From Novosphingobium terrae (GTDB lineage Bacteria > Pseudomonadota > Alphaproteobacteria > Sphingomonadales > Sphingomonadaceae), in assembly GCF_017163935.1 (NCBI RefSeq), contig NZ_JABVZR010000001.1, positions 3,906,001 through 3,970,000 of the forward strand: a stretch of 64,000 nucleotides of DNA. Reading direction: 5' to 3'. Numbering within the stretch: the first letter of the stretch is position 1; the number at the start of each line of letters is the position of its first letter. Position numbers and translations under genes: made by a program. A model generated the notes under the pieces. It did not search any database. It was given only the letters and a program-made list of their open reading frames with translations, and had not been told where the DNA came from. Below, one piece after another: positions 8,984-17,026 of the stretch.

Positions 8984-9218
8984 GCGAGGGGGTTACCCCC
9001 TCGCGCTCCCATACCGTCTTCCGACGCCCGGGCAGTGGCGCCGACATGGAGCGCAAAGCCTCTCCACCGGCGCGACATCGGGCGCCACAAGCGGGTGATC
9101 TTCGGGCAACAACTGTGTCGTAAATGTTACAGCCCGCAGCGTTTCGCATGCGGGACCGAGGTTTAGTCCGGGCGGAACGCAGATATCGATGCGAGCGCGA
9201 GGGTGTAACACCCCCGCA
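8984..9218. repeat. Intergenic nested inverted-repeat element, copy 1
   Basis: The left end is a GAGGGGGTTACCCCCTC hairpin followed by GCGCTCCCAT and the 'type 1' subterminal GTCTTCCGACG. The right end is a GAGGGTGTAACACCC hairpin preceded by the 'type 2' AACGCAGA sequence. The core is more diverged than in other copies. It ends 3 bases from the UPF0126 stop. No ORF is carried. Confidence 0.85.
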
Positions 9219-9221
9219 TTG

Positions 9222-9860
9222 TCACCGCCTGTAAGCAGGCAGCGCCAGCTTCCAGCGGATCGCCGCACCGCGCAGGCCGACGCCCAGCGCGAAGGCCAAT
9301 CCCGAGGCCAGCTTGCCGTCCACACCGGCCCAGATCAGCGCCACATAGCCGCCCGCCGCGCAGGCCGCCGCTGTCACATAGATCTCCGGCCTGATGACGA
9401 TGGAGGGCACGCCCGCCAGCAGATCACGGAAAATCCCGCCCATCGAGGCCGAGACCACCCCCATGATCGCGGCGGGCAAGGGCGATATCCCCCAGGCCAG
9501 CGCCTTGGCCGCACCAAACACCGCATAGGCCGCCAGACCGAAGCCATCGAGCCAGTCCAGCGCCTGAATCGGCCACCAGCGATAGGGCGTGAACCAGACC
9601 GCCAGCGCCGTGATCAGGCAGATGCTGATCGGCAGCGAGGCATGCATCCAGAAAACCGGCGCGCCAATCAGCAGATCGCGCAAGGTGCCGCCGCCCACAC
9701 CCGTGACAGCGGCGAAATACATCGCCGTCACCAGAGTCTGGCGCATTTTCGCCGCCGTCAGCGCGCCCGAAGCGGCAAACACCGCCAGCCCGCCCATATC
9801 GAGATAGGGCAGCAGCGCCGATGAGGCCTGCACCACCGAGACGATCCGCGCCTCGTCCAT
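9222..9860 (-). CDS. Trimeric intracellular cation channel (TRIC/UPF0126) family membrane protein
   Basis: The product has 212 residues and is strongly hydrophobic, with about seven membrane helices arranged as two repeats. Each repeat carries the family signature: GVGGGTLRDLLIG (about 55-67) and VSASMGGIFRDLLAG (about 136-150). Bacterial members (YadS-like) form K+-permeable trimers homologous to animal TRIC channels; the physiological role in bacteria is uncertain. It lies 24 bases past the stop of the M3 peptidase and may share its transcript. Its stop codon almost touches repeat copy 1. Confidence 0.9.
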   Translation of the reverse strand: MDEARIVSVVQASSALLPYLDMGGLAVFAASGALTAAKMRQTLVTAMYFAAVTGVGGGTLRDLLIGAPVFWMHASLPISICLITALAVWFTPYRWWPIQALDWLDGFGLAAYAVFGAAKALAWGISPLPAAIMGVVSASMGGIFRDLLAGVPSIVIRPEIYVTAAACAAGGYVALIWAGVDGKLASGLAFALGVGLRGAAIRWKLALPAYRR

Positions 9861-9884
9861 CCTGTCCCCCGCCCCCTTACGCGG

Positions 9885-11915
9885 TCAGGCAGCCACGCCC
9901 CAGCTTTCCAGCAGGGCCTCATTGTCGGGCTCGCGACCGCGGAAGGCGATGAAGTTGACCAGCGCATCGCGCGTGCCCCCGCGCGACAGCACCTGAAGGC
10001 GGAATTTCTCGCCCAGCGCGTGGCGGTTTTCGGGGGATTCCTCGAAGGCGGCATAGGCGTCGGCGGAGAGGCGCTCGGCCCAGAGATAGGAGTAGTAGCC
10101 CGCCGCATAGCCGCCCGCGAAGATATGGGTGAAGCTGTGCGGGAAGCGATGCCACGCGGGGAAGTCGATCACCGAGACGCGGCTGCGCACATCCTTCAGC
10201 ACTTCCATGGGATCGGGCGCATTGTCGCCGCCCGCCGCGCGATGGATCGCCAGATCGAAGAGCGCGAACTCCACCTGACGCACCAGCCCCATCGCGCCGA
10301 GGAATTTGCGCGCGCCCAGCATGCGCTCGATCCATGCATCGCTCAGCGGCTCGCCGGTTTCGTCATGGCTGCTGGCGGCTTTCAGCGTGGCCGGTTCCCA
10401 TGCGAAATTTTCGAGGAACTGGCTGGGCAGTTCGACAGCATCCCACTCGACGCCGGAGATGCCACCGATGCTGGCCAGATCGACCTCGCTCAGCAGGTGG
10501 TGCAGACAGTGGCCCATCTCGTGGAACAGCGTGACCATGTCATTGTGCTGCAGCGTGGCGGGCTTGCCCCCCACCGGCGGCGCAAAATTGGTGATGAGAT
10601 AGGCCACCGGGGTGACCAGCGCCCCGCCCTCACGGCGGCGCACCCGGCAGACATCCATCCAAGCCCCGCCGCGTTTGCCTTCACGCGCATAGAAATCGGC
10701 ATAGAGCGCGGCCACCGGCGCTTCCACGCCATCGCGGTGCAGGGTGAAGTGGCGCACATCAGGGTGCCAGACCGGCACGCCATCGGCAGCGCGGACTTCC
10801 ACGCCGAACAGCTCATGCACCAGTCCGAACAGCGCCTCCAGCACGCGGGGCAGCGGCAGATAGCGGCGGATCTCTGCGGTATCGAGCGCATGGCGATCGC
10901 GGCGCACCGCCTCGCCCACCCATGACACATCCCAAGGCTGCATGTCCGGCAGGTTCAGATGATCGCGGGCGAAGGTGCCCAGATCGTTCAGCTCCGCCTT
11001 CGCGCGGGGGCGTGCCGCCGCGCCCAGACCGCCGAGGAAGTCTTCCACTTCATCGGCATCGCGCGCCATCTTGGTGGAAAGCGAAACCGCCACCGGATCG
11101 CCAAAGCCCAGCGCCAGCGCCGAGCGCCCACGCCGCTCAAGGATTTCCGCGATGCGCGGGCTGTTGTCGAACTGGCCAGCATTGGGCCCCTGATCGGAGG
11201 CGCGGGTGTTCCAGGCGGTGTAGACCTCCTGACGCAGCGCGCGATCATCGGCGTGAGACAGCACCGCCATCACGCTGGGCGCATGCAGGGTGACGCGCCA
11301 GCCCGCCTCCTGCCCGGCGGCGCGGGCAGCGGCTTCCATCCCGGCACGATCAGCCTCGGACAGGCCAGCCAGACGCGCCTCATCATGGATTTCGAGATGC
11401 CACGCTTGTGTGGCATCCAGCACGGCGTTGGAAAATTCGGTTTCCAGCCGCCCTTGCTCGACGCGGTTAGCGGCAAAATCATCGCGCGCCTGCCCTTCCA
11501 GCGCCACGCCGGAGAGTTCAAACGCCTGCAAGGCAAGCTTCAAAGCGCGCTGCTCACCGCTGTCCAGCGCATCGGGGTGGATGGCGGCCAGCGCCTCGTA
11601 AAGCCCGCGATCCTGCCCGACGGCGGTGTAATGGGCATCGATCAGCGGCTGGCCCTCGGCATGGGCGGCGCGCAGTTCGGGCGTGTTGGCAACCATCAGC
11701 AGATGCTCGACCACGCCCCACACCCGGCCCAAAGCGATGTCAGCTTCAGCCTTGGCCGCCAGCAGCCCGGGATCGCCCGCTTTCGCGGCGAGAGCAGCCA
11801 TGGCCACTTTGTGATCGGCAATCGCCTGCTCAACAGCGGGGACGACATGCTCCGGGCGAATATCGCCATAAGCGGGCAAGTCAGTCTGGGCGAGCAGTGG
11901 ATTGGCAGCGGTCAT
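9885..11915 (-). CDS. M3 family metallopeptidase (oligopeptidase A/PrlC-type)
   Basis: The product has 676 residues, the usual size for oligopeptidase A. The zinc motif is HEMGH (His465, Glu466, His469), with the third-ligand region GVEWDAVELPSQFLENF about 30 residues later. There is no signal peptide, so it is cytoplasmic. It degrades oligopeptides, including signal-peptide fragments. No repeats or frameshifts are seen. It is followed by the TRIC-type membrane protein and preceded by alanine dehydrogenase on the same strand, 89 bases upstream, so all three could be read together. Confidence 0.92.
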   Translation of the reverse strand: MTAANPLLAQTDLPAYGDIRPEHVVPAVEQAIADHKVAMAALAAKAGDPGLLAAKAEADIALGRVWGVVEHLLMVANTPELRAAHAEGQPLIDAHYTAVGQDRGLYEALAAIHPDALDSGEQRALKLALQAFELSGVALEGQARDDFAANRVEQGRLETEFSNAVLDATQAWHLEIHDEARLAGLSEADRAGMEAAARAAGQEAGWRVTLHAPSVMAVLSHADDRALRQEVYTAWNTRASDQGPNAGQFDNSPRIAEILERRGRSALALGFGDPVAVSLSTKMARDADEVEDFLGGLGAAARPRAKAELNDLGTFARDHLNLPDMQPWDVSWVGEAVRRDRHALDTAEIRRYLPLPRVLEALFGLVHELFGVEVRAADGVPVWHPDVRHFTLHRDGVEAPVAALYADFYAREGKRGGAWMDVCRVRRREGGALVTPVAYLITNFAPPVGGKPATLQHNDMVTLFHEMGHCLHHLLSEVDLASIGGISGVEWDAVELPSQFLENFAWEPATLKAASSHDETGEPLSDAWIERMLGARKFLGAMGLVRQVEFALFDLAIHRAAGGDNAPDPMEVLKDVRSRVSVIDFPAWHRFPHSFTHIFAGGYAAGYYSYLWAERLSADAYAAFEESPENRHALGEKFRLQVLSRGGTRDALVNFIAFRGREPDNEALLESWGVAA

Positions 11916-12004
11916 GCATCATCTTTCAAAAGCGCGGGGCCTGTCATGCCCCGCGCCCAAGATGGGGGCCAATGCTTAACGCATCAACCCCGAAAGCCGC
12001 TGTT

Positions 12005-13120
12005 TCAGGCCAAAGCGGCCTCTGGCGCGGTCGGTTCATAGCCCAGATCGCGGGCGACGGCCTCATAAGTCACCTTGCCGGCCCAGACATTCAGGCCCGC
12101 CAGCAGATGCCTGTCGCGCTTCAGCGCTTCCTTCCAGCCGAGGTTGGCAATCGCCAGAGCATGCGGCAGCGTGGCATTGTTCAGCGCATAGGTGCTGGTG
12201 CGCGCTACGGCGCCGGGCATGTTGGCCACGGCATAATGCACGATGCCATCGACGACATAGGTCGGCTCGGCATGGGTGGTGGCGTGGCTGGTTTCGAAGC
12301 AGCCGCCCTGATCGATGGCCACATCCACCAGCACCGCGCCGGGCTGCATGGTGGAGAGCATGGCGCGGCTCACCAGCTTGGGCGCGGCGGCGCCGGGCAC
12401 CAGCACCGCGCCGATCACCAGATCGGCCTGAGCGACAGAGGCCGCCAGATTGGCGCGGCTGGCATAAAGCGTCTTGGCGCTGGCACCGAAATGCGTGGCC
12501 AGCTTTTCCAGCACCACCGTGCTGCGATCGAGGATGGTCACATCCGCGCCCATGCCAACCGCCATCTGCGCCGCATTGAAACCCACGACACCGCCGCCGA
12601 TCACCACAACCTTGCCCGGCAGCACGCCTGGCACGCCGCCCAGCAGCACGCCGCGCCCGCCATGGGCCTTCTCCAGCGCGGTGGCCCCGGCCTGAATCGA
12701 CATGCGGCCCGCAACCTGACTCATGGGTTTCAGCAGTGGCAACCCGCCAAAATCATCCGTCACGGTTTCATAGGCGATGCACACCGCGCCCGACTTGACC
12801 AGATCCTTCGTCTGCTCGGGATCGGGCGCGAGGTGGAGGTAGGTGTAAAGGATCTGCCCCTCGCGCAGCATGGCGCGCTCGACAGGCTGAGGCTCCTTCA
12901 CCTTCACGATCATCTCGGCCTTGGCGAAGATTTCGGCGGCGGTTGTGACCAGTTCAGCGCCCGCCTCGGCATAGGCCTCATCGCTGGCGCCGATGCCCAG
13001 ACCCGCGCCGCTTTCCACCAGCACGCGATGGCCATGCGCGGTCAGCTCATGCACGCTCTCGGGCGTGAGGCCGACGCGATATTCGTGGTTTTTGATTTCC
13101 TTGACGGTGCCGACGATCAT
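12005..13120 (-). CDS. ald: Alanine dehydrogenase
   Basis: The product has 371 residues, exactly the standard length, starting at [22 protein letters not shown]; the open frame upstream is spurious. It catalyses NAD-dependent interconversion of L-alanine with pyruvate and ammonia. The N-terminal substrate domain holds the conserved Arg15 and Lys (VKVKEPQ). The Rossmann nucleotide site is [20 protein letters not shown], and the signature [13 protein letters not shown] is intact. An Lrp/AsnC regulator is transcribed divergently from a 132-base spacer with two palindromes, the usual arrangement for alanine-inducible control. Confidence 0.97.
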   Translation of the reverse strand: MIVGTVKEIKNHEYRVGLTPESVHELTAHGHRVLVESGAGLGIGASDEAYAEAGAELVTTAAEIFAKAEMIVKVKEPQPVERAMLREGQILYTYLHLAPDPEQTKDLVKSGAVCIAYETVTDDFGGLPLLKPMSQVAGRMSIQAGATALEKAHGGRGVLLGGVPGVLPGKVVVIGGGVVGFNAAQMAVGMGADVTILDRSTVVLEKLATHFGASAKTLYASRANLAASVAQADLVIGAVLVPGAAAPKLVSRAMLSTMQPGAVLVDVAIDQGGCFETSHATTHAEPTYVVDGIVHYAVANMPGAVARTSTYALNNATLPHALAIANLGWKEALKRDRHLLAGLNVWAGKVTYEAVARDLGYEPTAPEAALA

Positions 13121-13202
13121 GGTGCTCTCCCAAGCTATCTGTTGAGCCCAAACTAAACGCCCCACCCCGGCATGTTTTCCGAAATTTTTCCCATTGCAGG
13201 GT

Positions 13203-13216
13203 AAATTCCGGAATTT
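13203..13216. promoter_or_regulatory. Candidate Lrp-type operator (palindrome 1) between ald and its regulator
   Basis: A perfect 14-base palindrome, AAATTCCGGAATTT, lies in the AT-rich spacer between the divergent genes, 83 bases before ald and 36 before the regulator. Lrp/AsnC proteins bind AT-rich inverted repeats of about this kind. Assignment is from context. Confidence 0.5.
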
Positions 13217-13219
13217 TAT

Positions 13220-13242
13220 CCTGTTAAATGCCATTAAGCAGG
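13220..13242. promoter_or_regulatory. Candidate operator (palindrome 2) just before lrp-like gene
   Basis: An imperfect inverted repeat, CCTGTTAAAT-GCC-ATTAAGCAGG (8 of 10 pairs), ends 10 bases before the regulator ATG. It overlaps where its ribosome would bind, which fits autorepression. Confidence 0.45.
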
Positions 13243-13252
13243 ATTTTTCACC

Positions 13253-13711
13253 ATGGATCGTATCGACAGCCGCCTGCTGGAAGCCCTTCAGGCCGACTCT
13301 CAGGCCTCCATCTCCGTGTTGGCGGAAAAGATCGGTCTCTCCCCCTCCGCCTGCCACCGCCGGATCAAGGCGCTGGAGGATGCAGGCATCATCCGCGGCT
13401 ATGGCGCGCGGGTGGATGCAGCGAAGGTCGGCATCGGCCTGCATGTGCTGATCGACATCACGCTGGTCAGCCAGAGCCGCGAGGCCATGGAGCGTTTCGA
13501 GCGCGCCGTGGGCGATTTTCCCGATATTCTGGAATGCCATCTGTTGTCAGGCACGGCGGATTACCGTCTGCGCACAGCGGCGCGCGATATGGCGGATTTT
13601 GATCGGCTGCATCGGGAGTGTCTGGCGCGATTACCGGGGGTGAGCGCGATGCATTCCAGCTTCGTGATCCGCACGGTGAAGGGATGGAATGGGTTTGTTT
13701 TGGGGGTTTGA
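13253..13711 (+). CDS. Lrp/AsnC family transcriptional regulator
   Basis: The product has 152 residues: an N-terminal winged HTH (LLEALQADSQASISVLAEKIGLSPSACHRRIKALEDAGII, about 7-45) and a C-terminal RAM effector-binding domain (DFPDILECHLLSGTADYRLR). It is divergent from alanine dehydrogenase, so it is probably the alanine-responsive activator/repressor of ald (AldR-like). Its own start lies just past the second palindrome, suggesting autoregulation. Start choice is supported by the family's usual N-terminus, MDRIDSRLLEALQ. Confidence 0.93.
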   Translation: MDRIDSRLLEALQADSQASISVLAEKIGLSPSACHRRIKALEDAGIIRGYGARVDAAKVGIGLHVLIDITLVSQSREAMERFERAVGDFPDILECHLLSGTADYRLRTAARDMADFDRLHRECLARLPGVSAMHSSFVIRTVKGWNGFVLGV

Positions 13712-13731
13712 AGGGGGGAAGAAGTGAAGAT

Positions 13732-13965
13732 GCGAGGGCCATCGCCCTCGCGCTCCCTTTAATGTCTACGCCGCGCTTCGGGTTCGGCCTTGCGCCCAGT
13801 TTGCAGCGCCGCAGGCTTGAAAACGCCCAGCGCGGCCTTGGGACCATAAGAAGCCTGCCTGCGGCGCTCTCCCCTGCGCAGGTGGAGAGGCTGGGCGCGC
13901 CGATGCGGCACCCCCTCCCTCTCGCCGGAAGACGTTCCGGGAGCGCGAGGGGGTAACCCCCTCGC
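13732..13965. repeat. Intergenic nested inverted-repeat element, copy 2
   Basis: It is inverted relative to copy 1: the type 2 end is on the left (GAGGGCCATCGCCCTC hairpin, then CGCTCCCTTTAATGTCTACG) and the type 1 end on the right (CGGAAGACG, then GAGGGGGTAACCCCCTC). The core has GCGCCGCAGGCTT facing AAGCCTGCCTGCGGCGC. It lies 20 bases after the Lrp-type gene. Purine-rich left and pyrimidine-rich right flanks extend the inversion. Confidence 0.9.
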
Positions 13966-14060
13966 ATTTCCCTCTTCTTCCTGACTCCCTCCAAAACCGA
14001 TCCAGATCCTCCCCTGCCTCCACGTTCCCAGACTATTATCGCGACGGAGGTAAGGCGATC

Positions 14061-14891
14061 ATGATCCGAGCATTGGGAATCGCACTGGCTGGCTCTGCCC
14101 TGGTAGCTCCCGCGCCTGCTGCCGATATGCAGGCGTTGGATCTCTCCCGGTTCTGCCCCTTCTTTATGGAGGATTTTCAGAATTTTCGCATAGCTCCGCG
14201 CAGTCTGGAACACGCCGACTGGATCGCCCATACCCCATGGAACGGCGATTTCGGCGATGCGGCTTTCAGCGATCCGGAGCCGGAGGGGCCGTTTGCTGTC
14301 GACAAGGGCGTGCTGCGGATCACAGCGCGCAAAGGCAAGGATGGGCGCTGGCGCTCGGGGCTGATTGCAGCGGGGGATGCTCAAGGGCGCGGGCACGGCG
14401 TGCGCTATGGCTATTTCGAGGCGCGGATGCAGCTGCCGCCGGGGCCGGGCACCTGGCCGGCCTTCTGGTTGCAGACACTGCATAATGTGGCTGACGGCAC
14501 GCCCTCCGTGGAACTGGATGCCATCGAATATTACGGCCACAACCCCAGGGCGTTTCAGACCGGGCTGCTGGTCTGGCATGGCAACAAGCCGGTGGGGGGC
14601 AACAAGGCGATTTCCGTGCCCGAAGGCGCGCTGGTGCAAGGCTTTCACACCTATGGCATCGCCGTTCTGCCCGAAACAATTACCTATTACCTCGACCGCC
14701 GCCCGGTGTGGCGGCAACCGACACCCCCGGAACTGACAAGGCCGATGTTTCCACTGGTCAATCTGGCGTTGGGCTCAGGCTATCCGATCGATCATACGCC
14801 CGACCCTTCCGTGCTGCTGGTGAGCTATGTGCATGTCTATGCATGGCGAGCAGAGGGGGGGGCCGGCTGTCAGAAGGAGCGCAAGGGCTGA
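14061..14891 (+). CDS. Glycoside hydrolase family 16 protein (secreted beta-glucanase-like)
   Basis: The product has 276 residues with a signal peptide (cleavage near APAAD, residue 20-21). The GH16 jellyroll is recognisable from FEARMQLPPGPGTWPAFWL, and the catalytic motif ExDxxE is seen as ELDAIE, Glu151, Asp153 and Glu156. GH16 enzymes cleave beta-1,3/1,4-glucans or galactans; the substrate here is unknown. The gene overlaps the 3' end of the convergent polymerase-like gene by 22 bases. That neighbour, and the sugar transferase and galU elsewhere in the window, suggest trimming or release of the cell's own exopolysaccharide, but this is inference. Confidence 0.88.
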   Translation: MIRALGIALAGSALVAPAPAADMQALDLSRFCPFFMEDFQNFRIAPRSLEHADWIAHTPWNGDFGDAAFSDPEPEGPFAVDKGVLRITARKGKDGRWRSGLIAAGDAQGRGHGVRYGYFEARMQLPPGPGTWPAFWLQTLHNVADGTPSVELDAIEYYGHNPRAFQTGLLVWHGNKPVGGNKAISVPEGALVQGFHTYGIAVLPETITYYLDRRPVWRQPTPPELTRPMFPLVNLALGSGYPIDHTPDPSVLLVSYVHVYAWRAEGGAGCQKERKG

Positions 14892-16441
14892 TCCCCCGGC
14901 GCCTTCGCGTCCCGTCCGGCGACGCTTCCGACAACTGTAGGCTCGGCCATAGCGGGTAAAGGCAGCGCCGGGCGCGATGCCGCCACATCCAGCGCCCCGG
15001 GGGGCACCGATGGCATCAGGGGAGACGGCTTGCGCCAGCGCCCCACCGCCATCGGCAATCCACGCGGCGTAGGAACCAGCGGCACGGCCTCGCCGTCCTC
15101 CATGGCCAAAGGCGCAGCGGCGGCCACCGCCAGAATCACCGCGATCACCGCGCCATAATCGGCGGTGGTGGCCGATCCCATCGCCGGGATCATCGCCACC
15201 GCCAGCGCATAGCGACCGCCCCGCCCCATCGCCGCCAGCGGCACAGTCGGCCCGGCAGCAGGCAGCCGCGCCAGCATGCAGCGCAGGAAAAAGCTGCCCA
15301 TCATCGCCGAGCCCACCACGCCCGAAGCCGCCAGCACCGCCACCGCCCAGTTCGACGCGCGCGAGGCCCCGGCGCCAATGCCATAGCCCCAGGTCAGCAT
15401 CACGGCGTGGAAAGTGTCGCGTGTCCAGCCGCTGCGCTCGATGTAGGAGGCGCTTTCGCCCTTCTTGAGCACCAGCCGGTCGATCACATCATAGAGCTTG
15501 CCCAGAATGTCGGGCGCCATGATCAGATAGGCCGCCACGGCGGACAGCACCGCCAGCGCGGCCAGCACCTCGATCTGGGCCTGCGCGCGCTCATCCCGGT
15601 CGGCACTGGCCAGCGAGGAGGAGAGCATAAACCACAGCTGCAAGGCCACCATCAGCCCCAGTGCCGCCACCGCGCCGCTGGAGGTGGAGAGATAGGTCAT
15701 CAGCTCCAGCACCAGACCCAGCGCGATGTCCATCATCGCCAGCAGCCCGCCGAATTCGCGCGCGGGGCGGATGAAGATCAGGCAGGCGGCCAGCGCGAGG
15801 GTCGCCGCGCCATAGGCCGAAGCCTCGCTGAAGACGCCGACCACGCGGCGCATGCCGATATCGTCAAAAGCCGCATCGAGAATCAGGCCATATTTCGCCG
15901 TCTTGAACACCGAAAGCGGCGCGCTGCCCAAAGTGGCATCCGCCGCGCCGGTGGCGATCAGCGCCAGCGCGCCCACCTGCAAACCCTCGGCCAGCAGCCG
16001 TCGGCCCTCGCGGCTCTGCACCATGATGCAGGTGGCCAGAGTGATGCCATAGCTGCCCAGCATGTAGCAGACCTGCGTGATGTTCGTGGGGCCGAAATGA
16101 AGCCGCCCCGGGCGCAAGGTGTTCAACTCCACAATGGGCACGCCCGCGAAAAGACGCGGCGCGGTGCAGGTCACCACCAGCGCGATCAGGCTATAGGCCG
16201 TCAGCAGGCCAAGGATGCGCCAGTTGAGCATGGCATCCACCACCTGCCCCGGCAGGCTCTGCGCGCGCAGCACGCGCCACACCAGCAGCGGCACGCAGGC
16301 CGTGGCGGGCAGCAGATTGATCCCGCCGGGCAGCGTGTTGGTGGCGCCAAACGCGATGCTGGCGAAAAACAGATAGATGATCCAGCGCAGGGAGCCCACC
16401 GCCGCGATGCCCCACAGCAGCCAGAAGATCGCCATCACCAT
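14870..16441 (-). CDS. Polytopic membrane protein, O-antigen ligase/EPS polymerase-like
   Basis: The chosen start MVMAIFWLLWG gives 523 residues. A longer frame extends into a dispersed hairpin repeat and is unlikely to be coding. There are about ten hydrophobic helices through residue 440, then a Pro/Ala-rich tail of about 80 residues that is probably cytoplasmic. The pattern, including a long loop with SEASAYGAATLALA and a YIERSGWTRDTFHAV segment, resembles Wzy/WaaL-type polymerases, which join or transfer lipid-linked glycans. I do not recognise a specific family member. It converges with and overlaps the GH16 gene. Confidence 0.6.
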   Translation of the reverse strand: MVMAIFWLLWGIAAVGSLRWIIYLFFASIAFGATNTLPGGINLLPATACVPLLVWRVLRAQSLPGQVVDAMLNWRILGLLTAYSLIALVVTCTAPRLFAGVPIVELNTLRPGRLHFGPTNITQVCYMLGSYGITLATCIMVQSREGRRLLAEGLQVGALALIATGAADATLGSAPLSVFKTAKYGLILDAAFDDIGMRRVVGVFSEASAYGAATLALAACLIFIRPAREFGGLLAMMDIALGLVLELMTYLSTSSGAVAALGLMVALQLWFMLSSSLASADRDERAQAQIEVLAALAVLSAVAAYLIMAPDILGKLYDVIDRLVLKKGESASYIERSGWTRDTFHAVMLTWGYGIGAGASRASNWAVAVLAASGVVGSAMMGSFFLRCMLARLPAAGPTVPLAAMGRGGRYALAVAMIPAMGSATTADYGAVIAVILAVAAAAPLAMEDGEAVPLVPTPRGLPMAVGRWRKPSPLMPSVPPGALDVAASRPALPLPAMAEPTVVGSVAGRDAKAPGDQPLRSF

Positions 16442-16552
16442 GTATGCCGCCCCTTTCTGCGCGCAGCATAGGGCAAGGCGGGCGCCGCGCCGCATGGCGA
16501 TGCCACCGGAACGGAGCCAGATCAGACACACAGCCGAGCGGGCCGGTGCCGC

Positions 16553-16578
16553 AAAATCCGGCTCTTTCGCCGGATTTT
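16553..16578 (-). terminator. Terminator-like hairpin after RcnR-type gene (dispersed repeat)
   Basis: It has the same 10-bp stem (AAAATCCGGC/GCCGGATTTT) as at 3421-3446, with a one-base loop difference. The identity extends leftward to 16536 (GAGCGGGCCGGTGCCGC) and rightward to about 16584. It lies 11 bases past the regulator stop and would end that transcript before the membrane-protein gene. Confidence 0.65.
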
Positions 16579-16588
16579 CAAACAAACA

Positions 16589-16867
16589 TCAGCGCAGATA
16601 GGAGCGCAGGATCGCCACCAGCTCTTCGGCTGCCTGGCTGCGCGGATCGGCGGCGGGCAGGGCCGGATCGACCATATGCTCGCGGATATGGTCTTCGATC
16701 ACCTCGACGATAAAGCCCTCCAGCGCGCCCCGGCAGGCCGTGGCCTGCTGCAGCACGCGGGCGCATTCCACATCGGCCTCCACCGCGCGCTCCAGAGCAT
16801 CGATCTGGCCGCGCAGGCGTTTGAGGCGGTTAAGCAGCTTCTGCTTCTCGGCGGCGACGTGGCTCAT
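16589..16867 (-). CDS. RcnR/CsoR-family metal-sensing transcriptional repressor (Ni/Co-type ligand set)
   Basis: The product has 92 residues and is all-helical, with the DUF156 fold typical of the family. The metal ligands match the RcnR (nickel/cobalt) set by position: His3, Cys35, His60 and His64. CsoR copper sensors instead use Cys-His-Cys, and FrmR lacks the full set. A C-tract palindrome of the family's operator type lies 30 bases upstream of the start. A porin is divergent across that operator, and no efflux pump (RcnA, DmeF) is adjacent. It probably represses itself and perhaps the porin. Metal specificity is inferred from ligands only. Confidence 0.88.
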   Translation of the reverse strand: MSHVAAEKQKLLNRLKRLRGQIDALERAVEADVECARVLQQATACRGALEGFIVEVIEDHIREHMVDPALPAADPRSQAAEELVAILRSYLR

Positions 16868-16896
16868 AAGCGATCTCTGAAAAAGAGGGGTTGATA

Positions 16897-16917
16897 CTAT
16901 ACCCCCCTAGGGTATAG
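16897..16917. promoter_or_regulatory. CsoR/RcnR-type operator
   Basis: An inverted repeat, CTATACCC-CCCTA-GGGTATAG, has perfect 8-base arms around a C-tract, the architecture bound by CsoR/RcnR-family tetramers. It is 30 bases from the regulator start and 110 from the porin start, so it could control both. Confidence 0.75.
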
Positions 16918-17026
16918 GGCGCGCGCCGTCCAGACCGACAGTCTCCCGGCTTCCCCGCAGTTTTCCGGTGAAGCTGCTGTCGGAATTGTCACATTGCCAT
17001 GCCAAGCGCCGCTGGGGGAGATTTCC

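Noticed and set aside
13121..13540. N-terminal extension of alanine dehydrogenase upstream of 13120
   Set aside because: It crosses the divergent regulator and its promoter; 371 residues from 13120 is the exact family length.
16442..16585. N-terminal extension of the polymerase-like protein to 16585
   Set aside because: The extra 48 codons run through a dispersed terminator repeat that also gives an FENPA-EPDFAAPAR-like frame near 3459, so the similarity is from the repeat, not a conserved protein.
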